A stretch of 64,000 nt of DNA from Bacteroidota bacterium (GTDB lineage: Bacteria; Bacteroidota; Rhodothermia; Rhodothermales; UBA10348): contig JADFHF010000002.1 of the NCBI GenBank assembly GCA_022567305.1, positions 1-64,000 of the forward strand. Reading direction: 5' to 3'. Below are positions 10,486 through 19,538 of this stretch, in pieces; the stretch's first letter is position 1; the number at the start of each line of letters is the position of its first letter. Below the pieces are notes generated by a model. It did no database searches. It was not told where the DNA came from and was given only the letters and a program-made list of their open reading frames with translations. Position numbers and translations under genes: made by a program.

Positions 10486-11019
10486 ATGGAAAACCTGAGA
10501 CTCGAAACAGATCGGCTCATCATTCGCAACTGGCGCGAGTCGGATATAGAGCCCTACGCTGAACTCTCGGCGGATACGGAGGTCATGACTTATATCGGGG
10601 ACGGACTGCCTCGCAATATGGAATATGCCAGGACGTTTGTGCACCAAATGATGACCCTTTATGAAGAGCGAGGATGGATTCGATTCGCCGTCGAACACAA
10701 GGATTCAGGAGATTTCATGGGATTCTGTGGCTACGAGCTGGTCGACGAAGTCCTGGACTATGGCTGGCGCTATGTCCGGAAATATTGGGGAGGCGGGTAC
10801 GGTTCGGAGGCAGCCATCGCGGTTCTCGAATTGGGGCGAAATCGATATGGGCTCAAGAACATTCAGTCGAAGTCCTATCCCGAAAACGTAGGCTCCGTGA
10901 GGATCATGGAGAAGATGGGACTGTCGTTTCTCCGCGAATCAACAGAAAACGGCCGCCGCGTCGTCCATTACGGTTTTCCGGACGAAGCAGCGGCTGCTGA
11001 AGAACAAGGGACGATGTAA
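10486..11019 (+). CDS. GNAT family N-acetyltransferase (RimJ/RimL-like)
   Basis: MENLRLETDRLIIRNWRESDIEPYAELSAD... and GYGSEAAIAVLELG, AcCoA-binding region; ORF extends upstream to 10378. Confidence 0.85.
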   Translation: MENLRLETDRLIIRNWRESDIEPYAELSADTEVMTYIGDGLPRNMEYARTFVHQMMTLYEERGWIRFAVEHKDSGDFMGFCGYELVDEVLDYGWRYVRKYWGGGYGSEAAIAVLELGRNRYGLKNIQSKSYPENVGSVRIMEKMGLSFLRESTENGRRVVHYGFPDEAAAAEEQGTM

Positions 11020-11025
11020 ACGGGC

Positions 11026-12159
11026 TTATCGGCCGCGCCGTATGGTGATGTCGCCGTTGATCGTTTTAATCTTAATGCGGTGTTTGCCGCCGCCAATCGT
11101 TCCCGTGGCCACGATGAGCGCTTTGTCTCGTCGTCGTCGTTCGCCGGCCGGAGTCTGCTCAATGCGCAGTTCGAAATCCGACCTGACTTTAAAGTCGTCG
11201 ACGTCGTATCGGCCAGTAACTGTAATTTCAGCTTCGATGTCCATCGACAAGCCATCCGGAACCGTCAATACGATATCGCCGCCCATGGAAGACAGATCCA
11301 CGTGACGATCCCCCTTGTTTGGATCGCCAACCATGTGAACTTCTATTTCGCCACCCATGGTTGACGCTTCAACCCAACCGTCGATTTCTTCGATGATAAT
11401 TTCTCCGCCCATCGTGGATACTTTCACGTGGTCTCGCGCGGAGCCGACATGAATTTCACCACCCATGGTTTCGAGGTCAGCACCGTAGTCTGCTCGATCG
11501 ACCGTAATCTCACCGCCCATTGTGCTGATCTGTACCTCAGCGTCACGACCTGAACTCGAACGCTGACGAACATGGTTGTAGGAGACGTCGCCTCCCATCG
11601 TGTTCGCTTTCACGTTACCGGTTACGTTGGTAACCGTAATTTCGCCACCCATCGTGCTGACGCGCCCGTCGACATCGGAGTCTTCGAGAGTGATTTCGCC
11701 ACCCATGGTCTCGAAATCTATCGTGCCCTTCAGGCCGCGAAGCTCGAGTTCGCCGCCCATGGTCTCGCCAACAAGTTTTCCTTCGACGCCAATGACGCTG
11801 ATTTCACCGCCCATGGTTTCCACGTCGATGTTAAAGACGTTGGGTACCATGACCTCAATTCTGACGTTTGCGCGACTGTGTCGTCTTTCGAACTCCGTCG
11901 TGATGGATACGCCGTTTCGAAGCTCTTCAATATCAAGAATGAGTTCGTCGTCGTCACGACCGCGAACGTAAACTTTAATTTCAACTTCACTCCGATTCCA
12001 GCCCGTGATAGTCACCGAGCCACCGGTCTCAAGATCCAGTCTCAGATCTCCGCCGGACGAAACTGAAAACGTACGTTCGAAGTCCTGAGCTGAAGAGGAC
12101 ACGACTGGAATGAGCAACACGGCCGCAAATAGGCTCAGGAGTTGCGAAATGCGTTTCAT
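11026..12159 (-). CDS. DUF4097-type beta-strand repeat protein, exported
   Basis: Signal peptide MKRISQLLSLFAAVLLIPVVSSSAQ followed by ten TMGGE/D-containing short beta-strand repeats. Confidence 0.75.
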   Translation of the reverse strand: MKRISQLLSLFAAVLLIPVVSSSAQDFERTFSVSSGGDLRLDLETGGSVTITGWNRSEVEIKVYVRGRDDDELILDIEELRNGVSITTEFERRHSRANVRIEVMVPNVFNIDVETMGGEISVIGVEGKLVGETMGGELELRGLKGTIDFETMGGEITLEDSDVDGRVSTMGGEITVTNVTGNVKANTMGGDVSYNHVRQRSSSGRDAEVQISTMGGEITVDRADYGADLETMGGEIHVGSARDHVKVSTMGGEIIIEEIDGWVEASTMGGEIEVHMVGDPNKGDRHVDLSSMGGDIVLTVPDGLSMDIEAEITVTGRYDVDDFKVRSDFELRIEQTPAGERRRRDKALIVATGTIGGGKHRIKIKTINGDITIRRGR

Positions 12160-12340
12160 AACTATTTAATCTTAGGGTGGTTGAGGCAGAGCCTCGTATG
12201 GTGTATTGCCGGATGGATAAACGTCCACCCACCTTCATTCGATTTCGTTCGTTCGGATTCCTCAATCATTGAAATCTCCGTTACGCAGGTTGGACATTAC
12301 GATGGCCCGGATGGTTTGCAGTGTGAGCAGGAGGATCGGA

Positions 12341-13153
12341 TTATCGTAGTTTTGCCGGGTAAACGCGCCGCAATACGAAGCGATACAGCTGCGGTAAAAA
12401 CCGGTACACATAGACCGCCCCAACATGAGGCCACCCGATTTTTACAACGGATCGCTTTCTCTTGATGGCACGAACGATTTTCCCCGCGCAGATATCTGCA
12501 GGCATTCCTTTTACGTGCGTCATATCCATTCGAGCGTGATCTCGACCATCACCGCGGAGCGAGTGCAGCGGAATTTCGGTTTTTACGTATCCGGGACAAA
12601 TCATTGTAACGTTGATCCCCTCGGGCCACAATTCTGCCCGAAGAGATTCGAAATAGCCATGCAGTGCATGCTTAGACGCGGCATATGATGACCGACCGGG
12701 CGTACTTACGTATCCCATCAGACTACTGATCACCGCGATGTGACCGGAACGTCGCTCAACCATCTCCGGCAGTACGCAATGGGTGATGGAAATCGTTCCG
12801 AAATAGTTCACCTCCATAATTCGCCTTTCTACTTCGGGCTGCGTATCAAGAATATTCGACCGCTGGCTGATTCCCGCGTTGTTGATCAGAAGATCTACAC
12901 GCCCATATCGCTCGATGACGGACCGGTGGGCCTGGCTGTGTGTATCCTCACGTGTGACGTCGAGTGGAAGTATGAAGTGATTTTCTGGATGGCGACACAC
13001 GTCAACAACATCCTGGAGGCGATCGGCCCGTCTTCCGGACAGGACGACGGAAGCTCCGCGCTTGTCGTACGCACGCGCCAGCGCGGCTCCAATTCCCGAA
13101 GAAGCGCCGGTAATCCAAACGACTTTATCAGAGAAACTCATCTCCGAAGGCAA
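12341..13153 (-). CDS. SDR family oxidoreductase
   Basis: VWITGASSGIGAALA (TGxxxGIG), NNAG, and YAASKHAL (YxxxK). Confidence 0.9.
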   Translation of the reverse strand: MPSEMSFSDKVVWITGASSGIGAALARAYDKRGASVVLSGRRADRLQDVVDVCRHPENHFILPLDVTREDTHSQAHRSVIERYGRVDLLINNAGISQRSNILDTQPEVERRIMEVNYFGTISITHCVLPEMVERRSGHIAVISSLMGYVSTPGRSSYAASKHALHGYFESLRAELWPEGINVTMICPGYVKTEIPLHSLRGDGRDHARMDMTHVKGMPADICAGKIVRAIKRKRSVVKIGWPHVGAVYVYRFLPQLYRFVLRRVYPAKLR

Positions 13154-13271
13154 GCAGGGGAAAAATGCACGAGCAAGGATCTGACGGGTAAGAGATCCTC
13201 AGTTAAAAAAGAACAGAATAGGAAAACCCGGAACGAGTTTTTTGGAAATACGGACTAATTGTAAAATCCGG

Positions 13272-13541
13272 CTAAGAGGTGTTTTGGACCCGCTGACGAA
13301 ACATCACGGGCACCAAATGCCCATCGGGTGAACCAATCTGAACCAATTCCCATTGAGGGTCATACGAATTGATCATAGATCGCAACCGATCAATCCGTTG
13401 TTCCGGATCGGTGCCACCGAGTGTCCAGTCGAAGGATTTTACACGGTAATTCATCAAGCGGGTTTTACCGTTGACGGTGACTTCGACTTCCACGGTTTGA
13501 TCCTCGCCCAGCGAGGGGACGTGTATGCAGATCTCATTCAT
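13272..13541 (-). CDS. Conserved small hypothetical protein
   Basis: 89-aa ORF in line with flanking minus-strand genes; no recognised domain. Confidence 0.5.
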   Translation of the reverse strand: MNEICIHVPSLGEDQTVEVEVTVNGKTRLMNYRVKSFDWTLGGTDPEQRIDRLRSMINSYDPQWELVQIGSPDGHLVPVMFRQRVQNTS

Positions 13542-13577
13542 AAATCCGATCGTGTATTACACGCGTTTTATCCGCTA

Positions 13578-14279
13578 CTAGTCTGCGTGATGAATGTAAT
13601 GACTCTGAATGAAGTTCTCGGTAACCACGTGGCCGTCGAACAGGTGGATGACCCTCCGAGAATACTCAGCATCGGCAGGCGAGTGCGTAACCATGACGAT
13701 GGTTGTTCCTGCCTCGTTCATCTGAGTCAGCAGATTCATGACCTCCTCGCTATTCGTAGAATCCAGGTTTCCTGTGGGCTCGTCAGCGAGGATCAGTTTT
13801 GGTCCAGCGACTACAGAGCGGGCAATTGCGACGCGTTGCTGCTGGCCACCAGAAAGTTGCTGCGGAAAATGTTTCTGCCGGTGCACGATCTGAACGGATT
13901 CAAGGGCGGCGTTAACTCGAGCCTTTCGCTCGTCCGCCCCCATGCCCAGGTAGAGCAAAGGTAGCTCGACATTTTCATATACCGTCAGTTCATCGATCAA
14001 GTTAAAGCTCTGAAAAACGAAGCCAATGTTGCCTTTTCTGAGTTGGGCTCGCTGTCTCTCAGACAGATTGGATACTTCCGTACCCATAAATTCGAACTCA
14101 CCGGCAGTCGGATTGTCGAGTAGTCCGAGGATATTCAACAGAGTCGATTTACCGCAGCCCGATGGACCCATCACGGAGACGAATTCGCCTGCCTTGATCT
14201 CGATATTAACATTGTTCAGCGCAGTCGTTTCGACTTCTTCAGCGATATACGACTTTTTGAGGTTATTCGTTTTAATCAT
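13578..14279 (-). CDS. ABC transporter ATP-binding protein (MacB-like)
   Basis: [35 protein letters not shown]. Confidence 0.93.
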   Translation of the reverse strand: MIKTNNLKKSYIAEEVETTALNNVNIEIKAGEFVSVMGPSGCGKSTLLNILGLLDNPTAGEFEFMGTEVSNLSERQRAQLRKGNIGFVFQSFNLIDELTVYENVELPLLYLGMGADERKARVNAALESVQIVHRQKHFPQQLSGGQQQRVAIARSVVAGPKLILADEPTGNLDSTNSEEVMNLLTQMNEAGTTIVMVTHSPADAEYSRRVIHLFDGHVVTENFIQSHYIHHAD

Positions 14280-14400
14280 TGTGTTTGATAGTCCAGGTGA
14301 GTCACGTCTATAAAATGGTTACGTCGTCGGTATACATACCATAGAGACAACCGAAAAGGGTACAATTGTTTGCACCGCCGCTACGTTTTTTTCGTTCAAG

Positions 14401-15762
14401 TTATTTGAAAACCAATCGATCCGCCTCGTTGAAGGTGTCATACGAAGACGTAACAACCCGCTCGCTGGGTTCCAGTCCCTCCAGGACTTCGTACACTTCC
14501 AAATTTTTACGACCGATCCGAATAGATCGTTTCTCAGCAAAATTGCCAGACTCGTCGACGACGTAGATCCAGTTCCCTCCTGTTGTCTGATAGAATCCTC
14601 CAAGGGGTATTACTGTCGCTTCGGCCGGTTCACTCATTTCTAATCGGAAGCGAATGGTTTGGCCGCGACGAATGCCTTCCGGTGTTTCAATGAAGTCGAG
14701 ATCGATCATAAATCGACCGGCCGTCACTTCCGGATAAACGCGACGGACGACCATTTCGTACACCTGACCGGCTATTGCGAATGAAAGGGCGCGTTGGCCC
14801 CGATTGACCCTTCGAATGTGAAATTCGTCGATCCCAGCCTCTACCTTGACGCCGTCAAGCATGTCAATCTGCCCGAATCTGAATCCCGCAGACTTCTGTT
14901 GGCCAAGCTCAGCATTTAACTGAGATAGCTGACCGGACACCGGTGCGCGAACGACCAGATTCGTGAGACGGCTCTGAACGAGCTGGTAATTCTCCTCCAT
15001 TCTACCGATCGCAGCCTCCATCTGATCGATCTGAATGGCTTGCCGAAGGGAATCTCCCTGATAGGCCTGGATCGTCAACGATCTGTTTCGAACCCAATAA
15101 TCGTATTCGTCCTTGACGCGGTGATACTCCTGTTCTGAAATCGCTTTTCGAACGAACAGGTCTTCGTTGCGATCCACATCCCGTTTCAGGGTCTTGATTC
15201 GATAATCCATATTCGTCAGGTCCTGACGGGTACGGAGGTTATTCTGTTCGACCGAAAATCGAGTCTGCTCCAAGCGGTTGATCTGTTCGATCCTGGATGT
15301 CTCGGAGCTGAAGAGCTGCATCTGAAGCGATGCATTGTCCAGCCTCAGAATGGGCTGCCCTTTCTCGACGATTTCACCCTCGATGACAAAAATTTCTTCA
15401 ATCCGGCCTCCGGACTCGGCGTCCAGAAAGACGGTCGTGCTTGGAAGTACATTTCCCGTTCCTGGAATCATTTCCTGGAAGGGTGCGAATTGCACCTCGG
15501 TAATGGAGAGGCGTTCTAGATCAACATTTAACTTCCGTCCGCCCGCCGTTGTGGACCATCCCCAGGCAATGAGTCCGAAAAACGCCATTCCGCCGATCAC
15601 CATTAGAATGCGGCTCGTATTCCAAAACTTCTTCTCGATCTTCCGGTCCATGCCGGCACCGCCACCCATTCCCGGTTTCAGGTCGGATGCCTGGTAACCG
15701 GATCCTCGAGGAGCCAGAAGCGGCGCAATTGAACTCTTCGGAGGTTTTGTTTCAGTCGTCAT
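14401..15762 (-). CDS. HlyD/MacA-type periplasmic adaptor (efflux membrane fusion protein)
   Basis: Single N-terminal TM, barrel-sandwich and coiled-coil pattern (VEKGQPILRLDN; VRAPVSGQLSQLNAELGQ); directly upstream of the ABC ATPase in transcription order. Confidence 0.85.
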   Translation of the reverse strand: MTTETKPPKSSIAPLLAPRGSGYQASDLKPGMGGGAGMDRKIEKKFWNTSRILMVIGGMAFFGLIAWGWSTTAGGRKLNVDLERLSITEVQFAPFQEMIPGTGNVLPSTTVFLDAESGGRIEEIFVIEGEIVEKGQPILRLDNASLQMQLFSSETSRIEQINRLEQTRFSVEQNNLRTRQDLTNMDYRIKTLKRDVDRNEDLFVRKAISEQEYHRVKDEYDYWVRNRSLTIQAYQGDSLRQAIQIDQMEAAIGRMEENYQLVQSRLTNLVVRAPVSGQLSQLNAELGQQKSAGFRFGQIDMLDGVKVEAGIDEFHIRRVNRGQRALSFAIAGQVYEMVVRRVYPEVTAGRFMIDLDFIETPEGIRRGQTIRFRLEMSEPAEATVIPLGGFYQTTGGNWIYVVDESGNFAEKRSIRIGRKNLEVYEVLEGLEPSERVVTSSYDTFNEADRLVFK

Positions 15763-16061
15763 GATGTGGTGCTCTCGTAGGCCGTCCGTATGGCCTGGGC
15801 GTGCTTTCGATGATGTTCAAAACGAAATTGGCTGTTCCGGTGGAAATAAGGAACGATTCCCTTCACGAAGAGACTGACACTTTGTTGCAACCATTCGAAA
15901 AGGACCGAAATGGGTCCATTATCGAGCATTCATTTGATCGAGTTGCCGCTTTCAAGATACATAACCCGCGGTATTCGGAGAAAGGGGTCTTCAGGCTAAT
16001 CACTTTAATTGCTACCTTCGGGCTTCCAAAGCATCAAACTCTCGCACGTCAATCGTCCCGG

Positions 16062-16505
16062 ATGAGTCGAATTATCAATACAGGTGACACGGCGGCCAAA
16101 CGCCGACGCGCCCACCGGCGCTCGTGCGCCGAAGTGCTCCGCTTGCTGGCGAGTGGAAATTCGTTTGATGAGGAGGCCCAGGACATGACCGCCTTTATGG
16201 TCTTCAGCCTTCGAGGCATTTCGAAAACGATTGAGGAGAGCGCCCAATCCTGGGATGACAAGAACTATTGGAAAAAAGCGGAAGCCCTTCGTCAAAAATG
16301 GCGGTGGGCTCATCTTGCTGCAAACGATCTACAGAATCTGGTTGCGACCGGCAAGTGGCAACTGGTGCCACCGGCGCTCATCGAACTGATCCCATATTTT
16401 TCGGATGTTCATATCGAGATCATGACCCGGAGTCCCGACTGGTGGGTTGGCGCCCGGAGATCACTTCTTAAGGAATTGCAGGGGGAGGAAGGAGTGATCT
16501 CGTGA
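16062..16505 (+). CDS. Hypothetical protein
   Basis: Coding-like ORF overlapping the start of the yqgE-like gene; Met at 16062 is the likely start (ORF track opens at 15801). Confidence 0.55.
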   Translation: MSRIINTGDTAAKRRRAHRRSCAEVLRLLASGNSFDEEAQDMTAFMVFSLRGISKTIEESAQSWDDKNYWKKAEALRQKWRWAHLAANDLQNLVATGKWQLVPPALIELIPYFSDVHIEIMTRSPDWWVGARRSLLKELQGEEGVIS

Positions 16506-17068
16506 AAGACAAACCTGAAATCGCCCTTGCGGCCGGAGTCATACTCGTGGCACCACCGGTTCTGGTCGATCCAAATTTTCGTCGAGCAGTCGTGTTTCTG
16601 TGCGAACATTCAAGCGAGGGAAGCTTCGGCCTCATACTCAATCACGACATATCGCTGGGTATGTCGGAACTCGTCGATGAGCTTTCTTCCTTTCCTGATT
16701 CCGTTCGAATCGGTGGGCCGGTTCAGCTCGATACGCTCCACTTTCTGCATCGATACGGGGACGCCATTCCAGGAGCCCTGGAAATCGCAGACGGGATTTT
16801 CTGGGGCGGAGAGATGACGGATCTTCAGCACCTACTCGACGAACAAAAACCGTCGGGAGAAGATCTTCGGTTCTTTCTCGGGTATGCGGGGTGGACCGAG
16901 GATCAGCTCGAAAACGAGATCAATGCTGGAGGTTGGTTATTGCTTCCACCGAATGAGAATTTGGTGTTTGACGTCGATCCATCTGCTCTATGGCGCGAGT
17001 CCATGCTGCTCCTCGGTGGGGAGTACAAGTTGCTGGTCAATTTTCCAGATAATCCGCTGATGAACTAA
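16502..17068 (+). CDS. YqgE/AlgH family protein
   Basis: GVILVAPPVLVDPNFRRAVVFLCEHSSEGSFGLILNHDISLGMSELV; FLGYAGWTEDQLENEINAGGWLL. Confidence 0.92.
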   Translation: MKDKPEIALAAGVILVAPPVLVDPNFRRAVVFLCEHSSEGSFGLILNHDISLGMSELVDELSSFPDSVRIGGPVQLDTLHFLHRYGDAIPGALEIADGIFWGGEMTDLQHLLDEQKPSGEDLRFFLGYAGWTEDQLENEINAGGWLLLPPNENLVFDVDPSALWRESMLLLGGEYKLLVNFPDNPLMN

Positions 17069-17140
17069 TCGCCGGGAGATTCGATCGGTGAATGAATTCG
17101 TTTGGTGAAGGGACGCGTGGCCGCCCGAGTCGGACCCGGC

Positions 17141-17857
17141 CTAGATATCTCCGAGCTGCGGCCTCAACAGAATCTCCTCGACGACCGTGCGGTCGCTCAT
17201 CTGATACGCTCCTAGGACGGCCGCCGCAATGTCTTCTGGTGGCATAAGACGCTCATCCGGAAATCCAGAACCGTCCCAACTAGCCGTGCGCGTGGCGCCC
17301 GGAAGAAGCACAGTGACTTTGATCCCGTTCTCTTTGGTTTCTTCTCTTATGGCTCTCGCGAGTCCCAAGAGGCCGTGTTTGGACGCACAGTAAGCGATTC
17401 CGCGGGGATAACCTCTTATGGACGCTACGGAAGCCATAAATATCACATGCCCGCTGCGAGCTGATATCATCTCCGGAACGATCCGAGAACTGATTAAAAA
17501 CGCACTCGTGAGATTTACATCCATCTGAAATCGATACTGCTCAAGAGTCGTATCGCTTATTCCTCCGGGTTGAAACATACCGGCATTGTTAATCAGCGCC
17601 GTTGGCGTTCCAGAATCAGACAAGAGCTCATCACATACCGAACTCACCGCATCCGGATCGGTAAGATCACACGGGTATATATGTGCGTTTGCGCCAGCCG
17701 CAATACAGGCATCCGCGACCGAGCGAAGGCGCTCTCTATTTCGAGCCAGAAGTGACAACGTAGCCCCCGGAAGAGCTTCGGAAAACGTTCGGGCAATGGC
17801 CTCGCCCATTCCTTGACTGGCGCCCGTGATCAGAATGTGTTCCTTCTCTTTCCCCAA
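17141..17857 (-). CDS. SDR family oxidoreductase, sepiapterin-reductase-like by context
   Basis: ILITGASQGMGEAIA, NNAG, YCASKHGL; co-directional with folE and PTPS, with a 35-bp gap to folE. Confidence 0.85.
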   Translation of the reverse strand: MGKEKEHILITGASQGMGEAIARTFSEALPGATLSLLARNRERLRSVADACIAAGANAHIYPCDLTDPDAVSSVCDELLSDSGTPTALINNAGMFQPGGISDTTLEQYRFQMDVNLTSAFLISSRIVPEMISARSGHVIFMASVASIRGYPRGIAYCASKHGLLGLARAIREETKENGIKVTVLLPGATRTASWDGSGFPDERLMPPEDIAAAVLGAYQMSDRTVVEEILLRPQLGDI

Positions 17858-17892
17858 AAGAGTTTCTCGAGTTGGCTAGCTGGATCCAGTGG

Positions 17893-18516
17893 TTAGACAG
17901 AAGATCCGTTTTTGATCAATCGCATGAATTCGGCGCGCGTGTTCGTGTTTTCCATAAACGCACCCGACATGGCGCTCGTTGTCGTGATGCTATGCTGTTT
18001 TTGAACACCACGCATGACCATACATAGGTGCGTCGCCTCAATGACCACCGCCACACCCTGAGGCTGAAGAACGTCGTCGATGATCTCCTGGATCTGAATC
18101 GTGAGTCGCTCCTGAACCTGGAGTCGCCTCGCAAATACATCGACGACCCGAGGAATCTTGCTCAATCCGACGATTTTTCCATCCGGGATATAGGCCACGT
18201 GTGCTTTCCCAAAAAACGGGATCATATGGTGCTCACATAGACTGTAGATCTCGATGTCTTTCACGAGAATCATTTCGCAATAGTCCTCATTGAAAACTGC
18301 ACTTTCCAGCATTGGACGTGGATCCATTTGATACCCCTGAGTCAGGAACAAGAGGGATTTTGCCATCCGCTCAGGGGTTCTCAACAGGCCTTCCCGAGAG
18401 GGGTCTTCTCCCATATGACGCAGGAGCGCCTCGACATGGGGTGCCATGGCCTCAGTTATTTCAGGATCGTAATCCTGGATCTTTCTATATCTCTTACCCA
18501 CCAGTTCTTCCATCAT
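17893..18516 (-). CDS. folE: GTP cyclohydrolase I
   Basis: [60 protein letters not shown]. Confidence 0.96.
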   Translation of the reverse strand: MMEELVGKRYRKIQDYDPEITEAMAPHVEALLRHMGEDPSREGLLRTPERMAKSLLFLTQGYQMDPRPMLESAVFNEDYCEMILVKDIEIYSLCEHHMIPFFGKAHVAYIPDGKIVGLSKIPRVVDVFARRLQVQERLTIQIQEIIDDVLQPQGVAVVIEATHLCMVMRGVQKQHSITTTSAMSGAFMENTNTRAEFMRLIKNGSSV

Positions 18517-18548
18517 ATCAAGCTCACTTTCACTCCTGAAAATTCAGA

Positions 18549-18962
18549 TTACTCACCACGGTATTCGACCATATTCCTTTCCGTCTCCCACAGCTTCACC
18601 GAGTACAATTCTCCCTCCGGAATCGAATCCTCTAACTCACTCCAGAAGGCGATGGCCAGGTTTTCAGTAGACGTCAGAATGCCATTCAGAAAATTCACAT
18701 CCAGATTCAGATTAGCGTGGTCACACTTCTCTATGATTCGCTCCTCCACGATTCGTTTCAGGAGACCCAAATCAATGATATACCCGGTTTCCGGGTCGGG
18801 TGTCCCTGCCACGATCACTTCGAGCACATAATTGTGTCCGTGCCAGTTGGCAGAGTTACACTTCCCGTACGTCTTGGCATTCCATTCATCCGATTTATCC
18901 GGATTGTGAAGTCGATGCGCTGCGTTAAAATGTACGCGGCGCGACACGAAGGCTCGTGGCAT
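18549..18962 (-). CDS. 6-pyruvoyl-tetrahydropterin synthase family protein, eukaryote-like (PTPS-II) active-site motif
   Basis: AAHRL, YGKCNSANWHGHNY (C-x5-HGHNY), CDHANLNLDVNFL, STENLAIAFW, VKLWETERNMVEYRGE; close to animal PTPS motifs as I recall them. Confidence 0.92.
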   Translation of the reverse strand: MPRAFVSRRVHFNAAHRLHNPDKSDEWNAKTYGKCNSANWHGHNYVLEVIVAGTPDPETGYIIDLGLLKRIVEERIIEKCDHANLNLDVNFLNGILTSTENLAIAFWSELEDSIPEGELYSVKLWETERNMVEYRGE

Positions 18963-19134
18963 ATTGCGTGGTTTTTAGGGTTCGAATCGGACGCTTCTCT
19001 CGAACCGGGACCTGCTATCAACGTTCCAGCCACTTCGAGGCCGGTAGCGGTTCGAAGGTCTACACGTGTGCAGTACCTGACTCAAAACGCGGTTTTGATC
19101 TATATTCTATCGGCGAGAATCGTAAGGGGAAACC

Positions 19135-19479
19135 ATGCCTGAAAAAACGTTGTTTGAACGCATTGCTGATCGCGAGATACCGGCCGATCTGATCTGGGAA
19201 GACGACCTCTGTATTGCGTTTCGCGACATCAACCCTCAGGCTCCAACGCACGTTTTAGTCGTGCCTCGAAAGCCCATTCCATCGCTCGACGATCTCAGTG
19301 AGGAAGATGGACCGATCGTGGGACATCTCTTCCTGGTGGCGAAGACCATTGCCAAGAAAGAGGGTCTGTCGAATGGGTATCGAACGGTGTTTAATTGTGG
19401 CTCGGACGCGCTTCAAACGGTCCCACACATTCACCTTCACCTGTTGGGAGGAAGAAAGCTCGGGTGGCCACCGGGATAA
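19135..19479 (+). CDS. HIT family protein (histidine triad nucleotide-binding)
   Basis: LCIAFRDINPQAPTHVLVVPRKPI and HIHLHLLGG (HxHxHxx motif). Confidence 0.94.
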   Translation: MPEKTLFERIADREIPADLIWEDDLCIAFRDINPQAPTHVLVVPRKPIPSLDDLSEEDGPIVGHLFLVAKTIAKKEGLSNGYRTVFNCGSDALQTVPHIHLHLLGGRKLGWPPG

Positions 19480-19538
19480 ATCCTTATCGTACGCTGCACA
19501 GTGATTCGAAAATCCATTCCTGAAAGAGAAGAGCCGCC

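Noticed and set aside
15801-16061. N-terminal extension of the hypothetical protein upstream of yqgE
   Set aside because: It overlaps the likely promoter region and an internal Met at 16062 fits better; no signal supports the longer form.
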